From Candidatus Hebobacteria bacterium (lineage in GTDB: Bacteria; Armatimonadota; Hebobacteria; Hebobacterales; Hebobacteraceae): DNA of 6,674 nt. Below the pieces are notes generated by a model, which ran no database searches, was not told where the DNA came from, and saw nothing but the letters and a program-made list of their open reading frames with translations. Where the stretch lies: positions 1 to 6,674 of the forward strand of contig JALGTT010000066.1 in the NCBI GenBank assembly GCA_029821235.1, given 5' to 3'. The position numbers and the translations under genes are program-made. Positions 1 to 5,517 of the stretch are shown one piece after another. Position 1 is the first letter of the stretch, and each line of letters begins with the position of its first letter.

Positions 1-528
1 GCCGTGCAGGAGTACGCGGGCGTCGAGCCGGAGGACCTGCTCTCCCAGGAGCGCGCCCTGGCCGTCTGCGCGGAGAAGGGCCTGCCGGCCGAGGAGGGCA
101 CGCCCATCAGTACCCTCATCAACAACCTGTTCGAGGCCTTCGTGCAGCCCAAGCTGGTGCAGCCCACCTTCGTGTTCGACTACCCCACCATCATCTCTCC
201 GCTCGCCAAGGCCCGCCCCGACCGGCCGGAGTTGGCGGAGCGGTTCGAGCCGTTCATCGCCGGGCTGGAGCTGGGCAACGCGTTCTCCGAACTCAACGAC
301 CCGGAGGAGCAGCGGCGGCGGTTCCAGGACCAGGTCGCCATGCGCGCCCAGGGGGATGATGAAGCCCACCCCATGGACGAGGACTTCCTGCGCGCCCTGG
401 AATACGGCATGCCCCCCACCGGCGGCCTCGGCCTCGGGATAGACCGCCTGGTGATGGTGCTCACCGGCGCCCCCTCCATCAGAGACGTGATCCTCTTCCC
501 CCAGATGCGCGCGGAGCAGTCCGACTAG
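1..528 (+). CDS. lysS: Lysyl-tRNA synthetase, class II, C-terminal part (5' end outside window)
   Basis: This enzyme attaches lysine to tRNA-Lys in the cytoplasm through a lysyl-adenylate. Only about 175 C-terminal residues are present; the family is usually about 500 residues, so the anticodon-binding OB domain and class II motifs 1 and 2 lie upstream. The reading frame is open from base 1 and ends at TAG 526-528. Visible family signatures are QPTFVFDYP with SPLAK (fragment residues about 53-70), the ELGNAFSELNDP segment of the lysine/ATP pocket (about 90-101), GDDEA (about 118-122), and motif 3 GLGLGIDRLVMVLTG followed by SIRDVILFP (about 142-167), including the motif 3 arginine. Spacing matches E. 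coli LysS closely. It converges on the LSm gene. No truncation or frameshift is seen in the visible part. Confidence 0.97.
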   Translation, partial: AVQEYAGVEPEDLLSQERALAVCAEKGLPAEEGTPISTLINNLFEAFVQPKLVQPTFVFDYPTIISPLAKARPDRPELAERFEPFIAGLELGNAFSELNDPEEQRRRFQDQVAMRAQGDDEAHPMDEDFLRALEYGMPPTGGLGLGIDRLVMVLTGAPSIRDVILFPQMRAEQSD

Positions 529-651
529 CGCAACTGAAATCTTGTCAGCGGGGCAAAGCAGACGGTATCCCTCACTCGCGCGAACGCGCGCGTGCCCGGC
601 CGGCCAGCAATGGAAGAAGATTCAACGGCTGAACGAACCGAGACGCGCGTT

Positions 652-672
652 GCGCCTGGCGGAGGCCGGCGC
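652..672. terminator. GC-rich hairpin between convergent lysS and LSm gene (weak terminator candidate)
   Basis: GCGCC, a bulged T, GGC, loop GGAG, then GCC and GGCGC form an 8-bp stem with one bulge in the 177-base gap between two convergent genes. No T-run follows on either strand, so it is not a textbook intrinsic terminator. The rest of the 529-705 gap shows GCGC-rich sequence but no tRNA or ORF that I can support. Confidence 0.3.
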
Positions 673-705
673 GCGTTGTATGTCGGTATGCGCTGGGTGG
701 GCCGC

Positions 706-966
706 CTACACTGTCTCGGAAGCGGCGAGGATATGCGCGATATCGCGGTAGAGGACATCGCGCAGCTGCCCCTCAGAAGCCACGGTGAGGTGAAAATTGT
801 CGTAGTAGCGAAGCCGGCCGATCAGGGTTGCGCCCGACTTCAGATGCACGATCACCCGCATCTCCGGTTCCACCAGCAGCCGCTCATGCAAGCGGTCCCA
901 GAGCTGGTCCTCCGGGTCAGACGAGTGGTCGAATATGAGGGTAGGTGGAGCAGGCGGCTTGGTCAT
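706..966 (-). CDS. Hfq/LSm-like small RNA-binding protein (divergent)
   Basis: This 86-residue protein has a Sm fold signature. Residues about 37-61 (MRVIVHLKSG, then TLIGRLRYYDNFHLTV) fit the Sm1 motif, with the conserved Gly at 45, Gly at 50 and D56-N57-F58 matching the D-Q-F of E. coli Hfq. Residues 71-80 (VLYRDIAHIL) fit Sm2, where Hfq has Y-K-H. A predicted N-terminal helix (about 18-33) precedes the Sm core, as in Hfq. Known Hfq proteins form hexamers that bind sRNAs and mRNAs; that role here is inferred. The usual Lys-His of the proximal U-binding pocket reads Arg74-Asp75, so RNA specificity may differ. The start ATG at 966 has a good Shine-Dalgarno (GGAGGT, 7 bases upstream). It is monocistronic as far as visible. 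It could instead be another LSm-family protein not equivalent to Hfq. Confidence 0.72.
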   Translation of the reverse strand: MTKPPAPPTLIFDHSSDPEDQLWDRLHERLLVEPEMRVIVHLKSGATLIGRLRYYDNFHLTVASEGQLRDVLYRDIAHILAASETV

Positions 967-973
967 GTCGCCG

Positions 974-979
974 ACCTCC
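974..979 (-). promoter_or_regulatory. Ribosome binding site of the LSm gene
   Basis: On the minus strand GGAGGT stands 7 bases before the ATG at 966. It is close to the ideal anti-16S match and fixes the start codon. Confidence 0.6.
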
Positions 980-986
980 GTTTCCG

Positions 987-1052
987 AGCAACCCTCACTC
1001 GGGAGATTATGAATGATCAGATGAAGCGTCAGGTCCAGTTGAGAGGGTTGCT
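987..1052. repeat. 10-bp inverted repeat flanking the LSm-gene promoter region
   Basis: AGCAACCCTC at 987-996 and its exact reverse complement GAGGGTTGCT at 1043-1052 are 46 bases apart in the upstream region of the LSm gene. Between them, on the minus strand, lies a possible -10 box CATAAT (1006-1011) without a convincing -35. The repeat could be a pair of operator half-sites or an RNA stem if transcription starts further upstream. The 967-1193 gap otherwise holds no gene that I can see. Confidence 0.4.
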
Positions 1053-1161
1053 ATTTGCCGCCGAACGAAGGTCAGCGCACCAATGCTCCTAAACCGCCTC
1101 CTTTGCGCCACATCCCCATGGTTTCTCAGGCAGTTGATTCTACCACATGCCCGCACCGCCT

Positions 1162-1191
1162 GCAAGATTTTTCCCCGGAGGAAATTCTTGC
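1162..1191 (-). terminator. Hairpin just downstream of the metal ATPase stop (terminator candidate)
   Basis: GCAAGA (1162-1167) pairs with TCTTGC (1186-1191), and the inner TTTTTCC/GGAAA runs extend the stem with one small bulge or mismatch. It begins 3 bases after the ATPase stop on the minus strand. A second small stem, CTCAGG-GGG-CCTGAG (1193-1207), overlaps the stop codon. There is no T-tract after the hairpin, so termination activity is inferred from position. Confidence 0.4.
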
Positions 1192-1193
1192 CC

Positions 1194-3458
1194 TCAGGGG
1201 GCCTGAGCGCCCCTCGGGCCGGAAGAACCGAGCAAGCGAAGGGCATTGAACACCACTAGCAGGGACATGCCCGTATCCGCCGCAATCGCCGCCCACAGCG
1301 TCGCCCGGCCCAGCAGCGCGAGCACCACGAAGACCGCCTTCACCCCCAGCGCGGCGGAGATGTTCTGCCTGATGATGGAGAGCATGCGCCGGGAATGACC
1401 CATCAGCCACGGGAGGCGTGAGAGGTCGTCGGACATGAGGGCGATGTCGGCGGTCTCCAGCGCCACGTCCGTGCCCATCGCCCCCATCGCCACCCCCAGG
1501 CTGGCGCGCGCCATGGCCGGCGCATCGTTGACTCCGTCCCCCACCATCGCCACGTGATGATAGCGGTGGACCAGGTCCTCCACCACGGCCACCTTGTCCT
1601 CAGGCAGCAACTCGGCGCGCACCTCATCCACCTCCACCTGGCGGGCGATGGCCTCCGCGGTCCCGCGGTTGTCCCCGGTGAGCATGACGATGCGCCGCAC
1701 CCCGGCCTCCCGCAGTTGCCGTATGGCGCGGGCGGCCTCGGGCCGCACTTGATCGCCGACCGCGATGAACCCGCACACATGGCGGTCATTGGCGACCACC
1801 ACCACCGACGCCCCCGTGCGGGACATCGCCTCCAGACGGTCGTGCACCTCCGGGGTCTCCTGCTTCCGCTCCTCCAACAGCCGATGAGACCCGATCCAGA
1901 AGTGGCGCCCCCCGATGACGCCGGTGGCCCCCTTGCCCTTGATCACCTGGTAGTCGGTCGCCGCCTCCGGGAAGATGCCGCGGGCCTGCGCGTGCGTGGT
2001 GATCGCCCGCGCCAGAGGATGCTCGCTGCGGGCCTCCATCGCCGCCGCCCGCGCCAGCAGTTCCTCCTCGGTGTGGCCGTTGAGGGGAACCACCTCCAGC
2101 ACCTTCGGCTCGCCCCGGGTGAGAGTCCCCGTCTTGTCCAGCGCGATCGCCCGCAGGTGGGAGGGCAGTTCCAGGTACAGGCCGCCCTTGATCAACACCC
2201 CCTGGTTGGCCGCCGCGGCCAGCGCGGCCACCACGCTCACCGGAGTGGAGATCACCAGCGCGCAGGGACAGGCGATCACCAGCAACACCAGCGCGCGGTA
2301 GAACCACACCGCCCACGGCGCGCCGAACAGCAGCGGAGGCGCCACCCAGATCACCAACGCGCAGGCCATCACGATGGGGGTGTAGTAGCGCGCGAATCGG
2401 TTCACCCACTGCTCGCTGCGGCTGCGCCGCGCCTGCGCCTCCTCCACCAGGCGGATGATGCGGGCGAGGGTGGTCTCTCCGGCCGCCCGCGTGGTCTCCA
2501 CCTCCAGCGCCCCGTCTCCATTGATAGTTCCGGCGAACACCTGGGAGCCGGGCTCCTTGGGCACCGGCATGGACTCGCCGGTGATGGGAGCCTGGTTGAC
2601 CGCGCTCGCCCCGTTCACCACTTTCCCGTCCAGCGGCACGGTGGCCCCCGGCTTCACCAGGATCAGGGAGCCCACGGGGACTTGCTCTGCGGGGACGATG
2701 TGGTCGTGGGGCCGGGGCGGGCAGTCCAGGCCCGCGAGGGCAGTCTCCTTTCCGGCCTCGTTCTCTCCCTGATGGAGCAGTATCGCCTCCGCGGGGGCGA
2801 GTCTCATCAGCGCGGCGATGGCGCCGCGGGCGTGCTCCACACTCCACGATTCCAGCAGCAGCGAGAGCGCGAAGAGGAAGGAGACGGTGGCCGCCTCGAA
2901 CCACTCGCCGATCAGCGCCGCGCCGGCAACCGCCACCACCATCAACAGGTTCATGTCCGGGCGGAGCCGGCGGGCGGCCGACCAGGCCCGGGGCACCACG
3001 AACCAGCAGCCGGTTAGGACGGCTGCGGCGGAGAATACCTGGGTGCCGAGCGGGGTCGCGTGTTCCCGGCCGAGTCCCGCGCCGAAGGCGAACTGCAACC
3101 CGCCGGCAGCGATGGCGTGCACGATGAAACCGGCAGAGGCGAAGGCGCCGCTGGCGATGGTGAGGACCAGGCGCAGATTGACTTTTCTCTCGCCCGCGCG
3201 CTCCGCCTTGCGGCGGCTCGCCCCCCATGGCTCGGCCTTCAACCCGGCGCGCGCGGCGGCGGCGAAGATGTCGTCTGGGGCGACCTTCTCCGGGTCATAG
3301 ATGACCACCGCGCGGCGGCTCAACACCTCGCAGGCGACGGCTCGCACCCCCTCGACCCGGTCCAACTCGGCCTCGAGCGCCGCCACCTCTTCGGCGCAGT
3401 CCATGTCCGGGATTCGGAGTTCCAACTGAGAGGACATGGCGCGGCTAGCCCCGTCCAT
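1194..3458 (-). CDS. Zn/Cd/Pb-translocating P1B-type ATPase (ZntA/CadA family)
   Basis: This 754-residue inner-membrane pump uses ATP to export divalent soft-metal ions. Domains in order are an N-terminal HMA domain (about 10-75), a membrane helix pair plus further helices (about 95-205), the actuator domain with TGES (293-296), the CPC metal-site helix (397-399), the phosphorylation motif DKTGTLT (Asp441), SEHP in the N domain (478-481), the hinge GDGVNDA (640-646) and two last helices. Lys707 (ALGVKAVF) and Asp728 (ADTG) correspond to the K and D that characterise P1B-2 Zn/Cd/Pb pumps such as ZntA. The HMA loop reads DMDCAEE, so the second Cys of CxxC is missing. The actuator loop before residue 260 is longer than usual and holds His229, Cys246, His251 and His253. 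The ATG at 3458 overlaps the repressor gene by 14 bases; an in-frame ATG at 3437 (MSSQLELRIP) is an alternative, and neither has a strong Shine-Dalgarno. Confidence 0.96.
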   Translation of the reverse strand: MDGASRAMSSQLELRIPDMDCAEEVAALEAELDRVEGVRAVACEVLSRRAVVIYDPEKVAPDDIFAAAARAGLKAEPWGASRRKAERAGERKVNLRLVLTIASGAFASAGFIVHAIAAGGLQFAFGAGLGREHATPLGTQVFSAAAVLTGCWFVVPRAWSAARRLRPDMNLLMVVAVAGAALIGEWFEAATVSFLFALSLLLESWSVEHARGAIAALMRLAPAEAILLHQGENEAGKETALAGLDCPPRPHDHIVPAEQVPVGSLILVKPGATVPLDGKVVNGASAVNQAPITGESMPVPKEPGSQVFAGTINGDGALEVETTRAAGETTLARIIRLVEEAQARRSRSEQWVNRFARYYTPIVMACALVIWVAPPLLFGAPWAVWFYRALVLLVIACPCALVISTPVSVVAALAAAANQGVLIKGGLYLELPSHLRAIALDKTGTLTRGEPKVLEVVPLNGHTEEELLARAAAMEARSEHPLARAITTHAQARGIFPEAATDYQVIKGKGATGVIGGRHFWIGSHRLLEERKQETPEVHDRLEAMSRTGASVVVVANDRHVCGFIAVGDQVRPEAARAIRQLREAGVRRIVMLTGDNRGTAEAIARQVEVDEVRAELLPEDKVAVVEDLVHRYHHVAMVGDGVNDAPAMARASLGVAMGAMGTDVALETADIALMSDDLSRLPWLMGHSRRMLSIIRQNISAALGVKAVFVVLALLGRATLWAAIAADTGMSLLVVFNALRLLGSSGPRGAQAP

Positions 3459-3825
3459 GATTCTTCGCGGCGCGAATCAGGGCCATGATCTTCCCCGACG
3501 CGAGCCGGTAGTAGGCCATCTTGCCCTCCGCGCGGTACGCCACCAGCCCCTCGTTCCTCAGCCGCCCCAGTTCCTGCGAGGTGGCCGAGGTGGACATCCC
3601 CAGCACCTGCGCGAGGTCGCACACACAGAGTTCCCGCCCGTCCAGCGCGAACAGCAGCCGCAGCCGGGTCGGGCTGCCCAGCAGTTTGAACAGCCGCTGG
3701 AGGCGCTCCAGTTCCCCCTCCGTCGGAAGCGCGGCCAGCGCCCCCCGGACCCTCTGGGGATCGAAGGCGTTGACCTCGCACTCTCCCTCGGCGGCGCGTC
3801 GCACGCGTATCAATTGCTGTGCCAT
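3445..3825 (-). CDS. ArsR/SmtB-family metal-sensing repressor, CadC-like
   Basis: This 126-residue winged-helix repressor is the first gene of the metal-efflux operon. The helix-turn-helix is at about 66-93 (recognition helix near STSATSQELGRLR), followed by the wing YRAEGKMAYYRL (97-108). Metal ligands typical of CadC are visible: Cys16 in CEVNAFD, and the Cys67-Val-Cys69 pair of ELCVCDLA. In S. aureus CadC the N-terminal segment carries two cysteines (CEIFC); here the second position is Ala20. The C-terminal helix lacks the Asp/His pattern of the SmtB alpha5 zinc site. I infer sensing of Cd, Pb or Zn through a three-cysteine site, with metal releasing the protein from its own promoter. ATG 3825 is supported by GAGGAG just upstream, and it is translationally linked to the ATPase by overlap. 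Confidence 0.95.
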   Translation of the reverse strand: MAQQLIRVRRAAEGECEVNAFDPQRVRGALAALPTEGELERLQRLFKLLGSPTRLRLLFALDGRELCVCDLAQVLGMSTSATSQELGRLRNEGLVAYRAEGKMAYYRLASGKIMALIRAAKNHGRG

Positions 3826-3828
3826 CGG

Positions 3829-3834
3829 CTCCTC
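3829..3834 (-). promoter_or_regulatory. Ribosome binding site of the ArsR-family gene
   Basis: On the minus strand AGAGGAG precedes the ATG at 3825 by a few bases, which supports that start. Confidence 0.55.
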
Positions 3835-3843
3835 TGCCGTGCT

Positions 3844-3873
3844 CGCTTCGTCATTTTACGAAATGACGAAGCG
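3844..3873. promoter_or_regulatory. Perfect 13-4-13 palindrome: probable repressor operator
   Basis: CGCTTCGTCATTT (3844-3856), spacer TACG, and AAATGACGAAGCG (3861-3873) form a perfect inverted repeat 18 bases upstream of the repressor start. It covers the -10 box and most of the promoter spacer. Size, symmetry and location are what is known for ArsR/SmtB operators, so autorepression by the adjacent CadC-like protein is the natural reading. A role as an RNA hairpin is less likely because the expected transcription start lies inside its downstream arm. Confidence 0.8.
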
Positions 3874-3881
3874 ATGGTCAA
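3853..3881 (-). promoter_or_regulatory. Sigma70-type promoter of the metal-efflux operon
   Basis: On the minus strand, -35 TTGACC (3876-3881), a 17-base spacer and -10 TAAAAT (3853-3858) give a near-consensus promoter. Transcription should start near 3846, leaving a leader of about 20 bases before ATG 3825. The overlap with the palindrome suggests repression by blocking polymerase. Confidence 0.75.
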
Positions 3882-4081
3882 GGAACTGTGGTCTCGTAAC
3901 TCTGACATACATGTCGGGAGAGATGGGGATCAAGGCGCTTGCTCACGGCTCTCGTCCTGTGCGTCTCGAACGGTGCCGGGGTAGGCCGGAGCGGCCCCTT
4001 CCACCTCCGTCTTCGCTCCAGCCCGTGACCGCCGCGCCGCAGGGAGAGCACGGCATGTGGTACTTCTCAGGAGGCGTCGCT

Positions 4082-4128
4082 CGGATGGGTGCAGCCCCGA
4101 AGGGCAGGAGGTCGCACCACGTCATCCG
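4082..4128 (+). promoter_or_regulatory. Stacked hairpin in the 5' leader of the M23 peptidase gene
   Basis: Three nested pairings are seen: CGGATG (4082-4087) with CATCCG (4123-4128), GGTGC (4088-4092) with GCACC (4114-4118), and GCCC-CGAA-GGGC (4094-4105). An unpaired AGGAGGTC (4106-4113), itself a Shine-Dalgarno-like sequence, lies between the inner and middle stems. The element ends 26 bases before ATG 4155. It does not match a riboswitch class I can name. The rest of the 3826-4154 gap holds the operator and promoter of the divergent operon, a small GACAT-AC-ATGTC palindrome (3904-3915), and a GGCC-rich hairpin region near 3981-4000. A promoter for the + strand gene is not clear. Confidence 0.45.
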
Positions 4129-4154
4129 GCAAACAAGTTCACCGTGAGGTAGGC

Positions 4155-5009
4155 ATGAGAATCTGGATTGGAGTGTTTGTGCTGTTGGCAGTGCAAGGCG
4201 CGGGCCTCGCCGCGCCGCGGGTAACGATGGTGCCGGATGCGCCGCGCCCGGGCGAGGTGATCTTCGTCACCTTGGAACCGGAGCAGGATCTGCTGCGCGC
4301 GGCCTGCTCGTGGAACGGCCGCAGTTACCGCTTCCAGTTCCGCGGGGAGGACGGGCGCTACCCCCTCGCGCTGCCCGTCTCCGCCTCCACCAAGCCGGGA
4401 GAACATCGCGCGACGGTGTACTGGAAATACGCCAACGGGGAAATGGGCAAAGAGACCATCGCGGTCCAGGTGCGGCCGCGCGACTTCGGCGTCCAGCGCC
4501 TGCGCCTGAGTTCCTCGCAGGCGAAGAAGTACTCATCTCCAGATACGAAGCGCGAGAAGAAACTCATCTGGGCCGCGTTGGACCGGGTCACTCCCGAGCG
4601 GCTGTGGCGGGGGAGTTTCGCGATGCCTGTCGAGGGACGCATCAGCACACCGTTCGGCATCGAGCGCCATGTGAACGGAAAGTTTTCCTACCGGCACCGC
4701 GGGGTTGACATCGCGGCCCCGGAGGGCACCCCGGTGAGGGCGGCCGCGGACGGCATCGTGGCGCTGGCCGACGACTCCTTCCTGCTGCACGGGCAGACCA
4801 TCGTGCTCGACCACGGCCAGGGCGTGGAAAGCCTCTACCTGCATCTCTCGCGCATCGAGGTCTCCGCGGGGGAGAGGGTGGCCCGCGGGCAGGTGATCGG
4901 CCGCGTGGGACAAACCGGGGTAGCCACCGGCCCACACCTCCACTTCGCCGTTTACGCCTACCACGAGGCGGTGGACCCGTTCTTCTGGATGGATCTCCCC
5001 TTCCACTGA
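4155..5009 (+). CDS. Secreted M23-family (LytM-type) zinc metallopeptidase
   Basis: This 284-residue protein is predicted to cut peptidoglycan cross-links outside the cytoplasm. A Sec signal peptide occupies residues about 1-19 (MRIWIGVFVLLAVQG, then AGLAA) with a likely cleavage after GLA. Residues about 20-107 look like an all-beta, Ig-like domain, followed by a charged linker (about 115-138). The M23 domain starts near 158 (PVEGRISTPFG). Zinc ligands fit the family: His181 and Asp185 in HRGVD, and His263 of HLH (261-263), with His230 (YLHLS) as the catalytic partner. No active-site residue is missing. ATG 4155 is preferred because GAGGT stands just upstream and the signal peptide begins there; the in-frame GTG at 4089 would add 22 residues in front of the signal. 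It diverges from the metal operon and converges on the lysine-repeat gene. Confidence 0.93.
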   Translation: MRIWIGVFVLLAVQGAGLAAPRVTMVPDAPRPGEVIFVTLEPEQDLLRAACSWNGRSYRFQFRGEDGRYPLALPVSASTKPGEHRATVYWKYANGEMGKETIAVQVRPRDFGVQRLRLSSSQAKKYSSPDTKREKKLIWAALDRVTPERLWRGSFAMPVEGRISTPFGIERHVNGKFSYRHRGVDIAAPEGTPVRAAADGIVALADDSFLLHGQTIVLDHGQGVESLYLHLSRIEVSAGERVARGQVIGRVGQTGVATGPHLHFAVYAYHEAVDPFFWMDLPFH

Positions 5010-5025
5010 TCGCCGGAAAAGCGAA

Positions 5026-5055
5026 TCGAGCGAGGCAACTCTTCACCTCGCTCGA
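5026..5055 (+). terminator. 10-bp perfect hairpin after the M23 gene (terminator candidate)
   Basis: TCGAGCGAGG (5026-5035) and CCTCGCTCGA (5046-5055) pair perfectly around a 10-base loop, 16 bases after the peptidase stop. No T-run follows. It is probably a transcript-end or stabilising structure. Confidence 0.5.
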
Positions 5056-5072
5056 CCCTGCAACTCGCCGAC

Positions 5073-5108
5073 GGAGGGATGTTACCCCTCCACGTCAGCG
5101 CATCTGAC
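5073..5108 (-). terminator. Two small hairpins downstream of the lysine-repeat gene
   Basis: GGAGGG (5073-5078) pairs with CCCTCC (5086-5091), and GTCAG (5094-5098) pairs with CTGAC (5104-5108). Both sit just after the stop of the minus-strand gene and could form its transcript end together with the neighbouring 5026-5055 stem. No T-tract is present. Confidence 0.35.
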
Positions 5109-5112
5109 CGCT

Positions 5113-5295
5113 TTACTTCCGCTTCTTCTTTGCCGCCTTCTTCTTGGCCTTCTTCTTGGCCTTCTTTTTCGCGGTCTTCTTCTTTGCTGCCTTCTTCTTC
5201 GCGACCTTCTTCTTGGCCGTCTTCTTCTTCGCGACCTTCTTCTTGGCCTTCTTCTTTGCTACCTTCTTCTTTGCGGCCTTCTTCTTTGCGGGCAC
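5113..5295 (-). CDS. Lysine-repeat, histone H1-like small basic protein
   Basis: This is a 60-residue protein (with the start chosen here) made of twelve near-identical AKKKA/V/T blocks ending in AAKKKRK; 37 residues are lysine by my count. Such KKKAA repeats resemble the C-terminal tails of bacterial H1-like and AlgP-type proteins, which bind DNA through charge and compact the nucleoid. DNA binding here is inference. The GTG at 5295 is preferred: on the minus strand AAAGGGGGG stands 8 bases before it and the product begins MPAKKKAAKKK. An upstream in-frame ATG at 5343 would add 16 residues unlike the repeat and has no comparable ribosome site. There is no globular domain, which is unusual for H1-like proteins. 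It may have expanded by repeat slippage. Confidence 0.75.
   Translation of the reverse strand: MPAKKKAAKKKVAKKKAKKKVAKKKTAKKKVAKKKAAKKKTAKKKAKKKAKKKAAKKKRK
5116..5290. repeat. Tandem 12/15-bp repeat array within the lysine-repeat gene
   Basis: On the minus strand, units of the form GCC-AAG-AAG-AAG with an extra GCG, GTC or ACC codon are repeated about twelve times. Most units are 15 bp and some 12 bp, and all keep the reading frame. The array is a likely site of length variation. It also produces spurious Phe-rich and Ser-rich open frames on the opposite strand. Confidence 0.8.
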
Positions 5296-5303
5296 CTCTC
5301 GTA

Positions 5304-5312
5304 CCCCCCTTT
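5304..5312 (-). promoter_or_regulatory. Ribosome binding site deciding the GTG start of the lysine-repeat gene
   Basis: AAAGGGGGG on the minus strand stands 8 bases before GTG 5295. No similar site precedes the upstream ATG at 5343. Confidence 0.6.
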
Positions 5313-5385
5313 CTTCATGCTGCGGACGCCCGGTTTGCGGCATCGCCTGTGCCTAGGTTCACAGACCCGATCGGCGCAGCAAGTT

Positions 5386-5416
5386 GATTGTGGCCGTCCG
5401 CCTCACGGCCTCAATC
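5386..5416. other. Strong hairpin upstream of the lysine-repeat gene
   Basis: GATTGTGGCCGT (5386-5397) and ACGGCCTCAATC (5405-5416) pair at 11 of 12 positions around a 7-base loop, about 90 bases upstream of GTG 5295. It could end a transcript arriving from 5518-5730 or be part of the 5' leader of the lysine-repeat mRNA. There is no adjacent T-run. Confidence 0.45.
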
Positions 5417-5517
5417 GCGCACGCACGCGATCACCTCGCGTAATGCCACACCACACGCAAACATTCGAAAGAACCGCACCCACATTTTCCCAATCTCCGT
5501 GCTACCTCCTTCTTGTT

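Noticed and set aside
1554..3228. Two open frames of about 480 codons (+ and -) overlapping the ATPase
   Set aside because: They are shadows of the ATPase gene, whose motifs are complete; their products are Arg/Gly/His/Pro-rich with no domain.
3904..3915. Small palindrome GACAT-AC-ATGTC upstream of the metal operon promoter
   Set aside because: Five-base arms are too short to separate from chance, and it is unrelated in sequence to the 30-base operator.
4089..4154. N-terminal extension of the M23 protein from GTG 4089
   Set aside because: It would place 22 charged residues ahead of the signal peptide and overlap the leader hairpin; ATG 4155 has a Shine-Dalgarno and begins directly with a signal sequence.
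3882..4154. Cyclic-di-AMP (ydaO) or cyclic-di-GMP riboswitch upstream of the M23 gene
   Set aside because: This was considered because such riboswitches often precede cell-wall hydrolases, but I could not match the conserved core segments of either class.
5079..5387. Ser/Pro-rich and Phe-rich + strand frames over the lysine repeats
   Set aside because: They are antisense readings of AAG repeats (TTC and CTT codons); the minus-strand frame has the start signal and the biological precedent.
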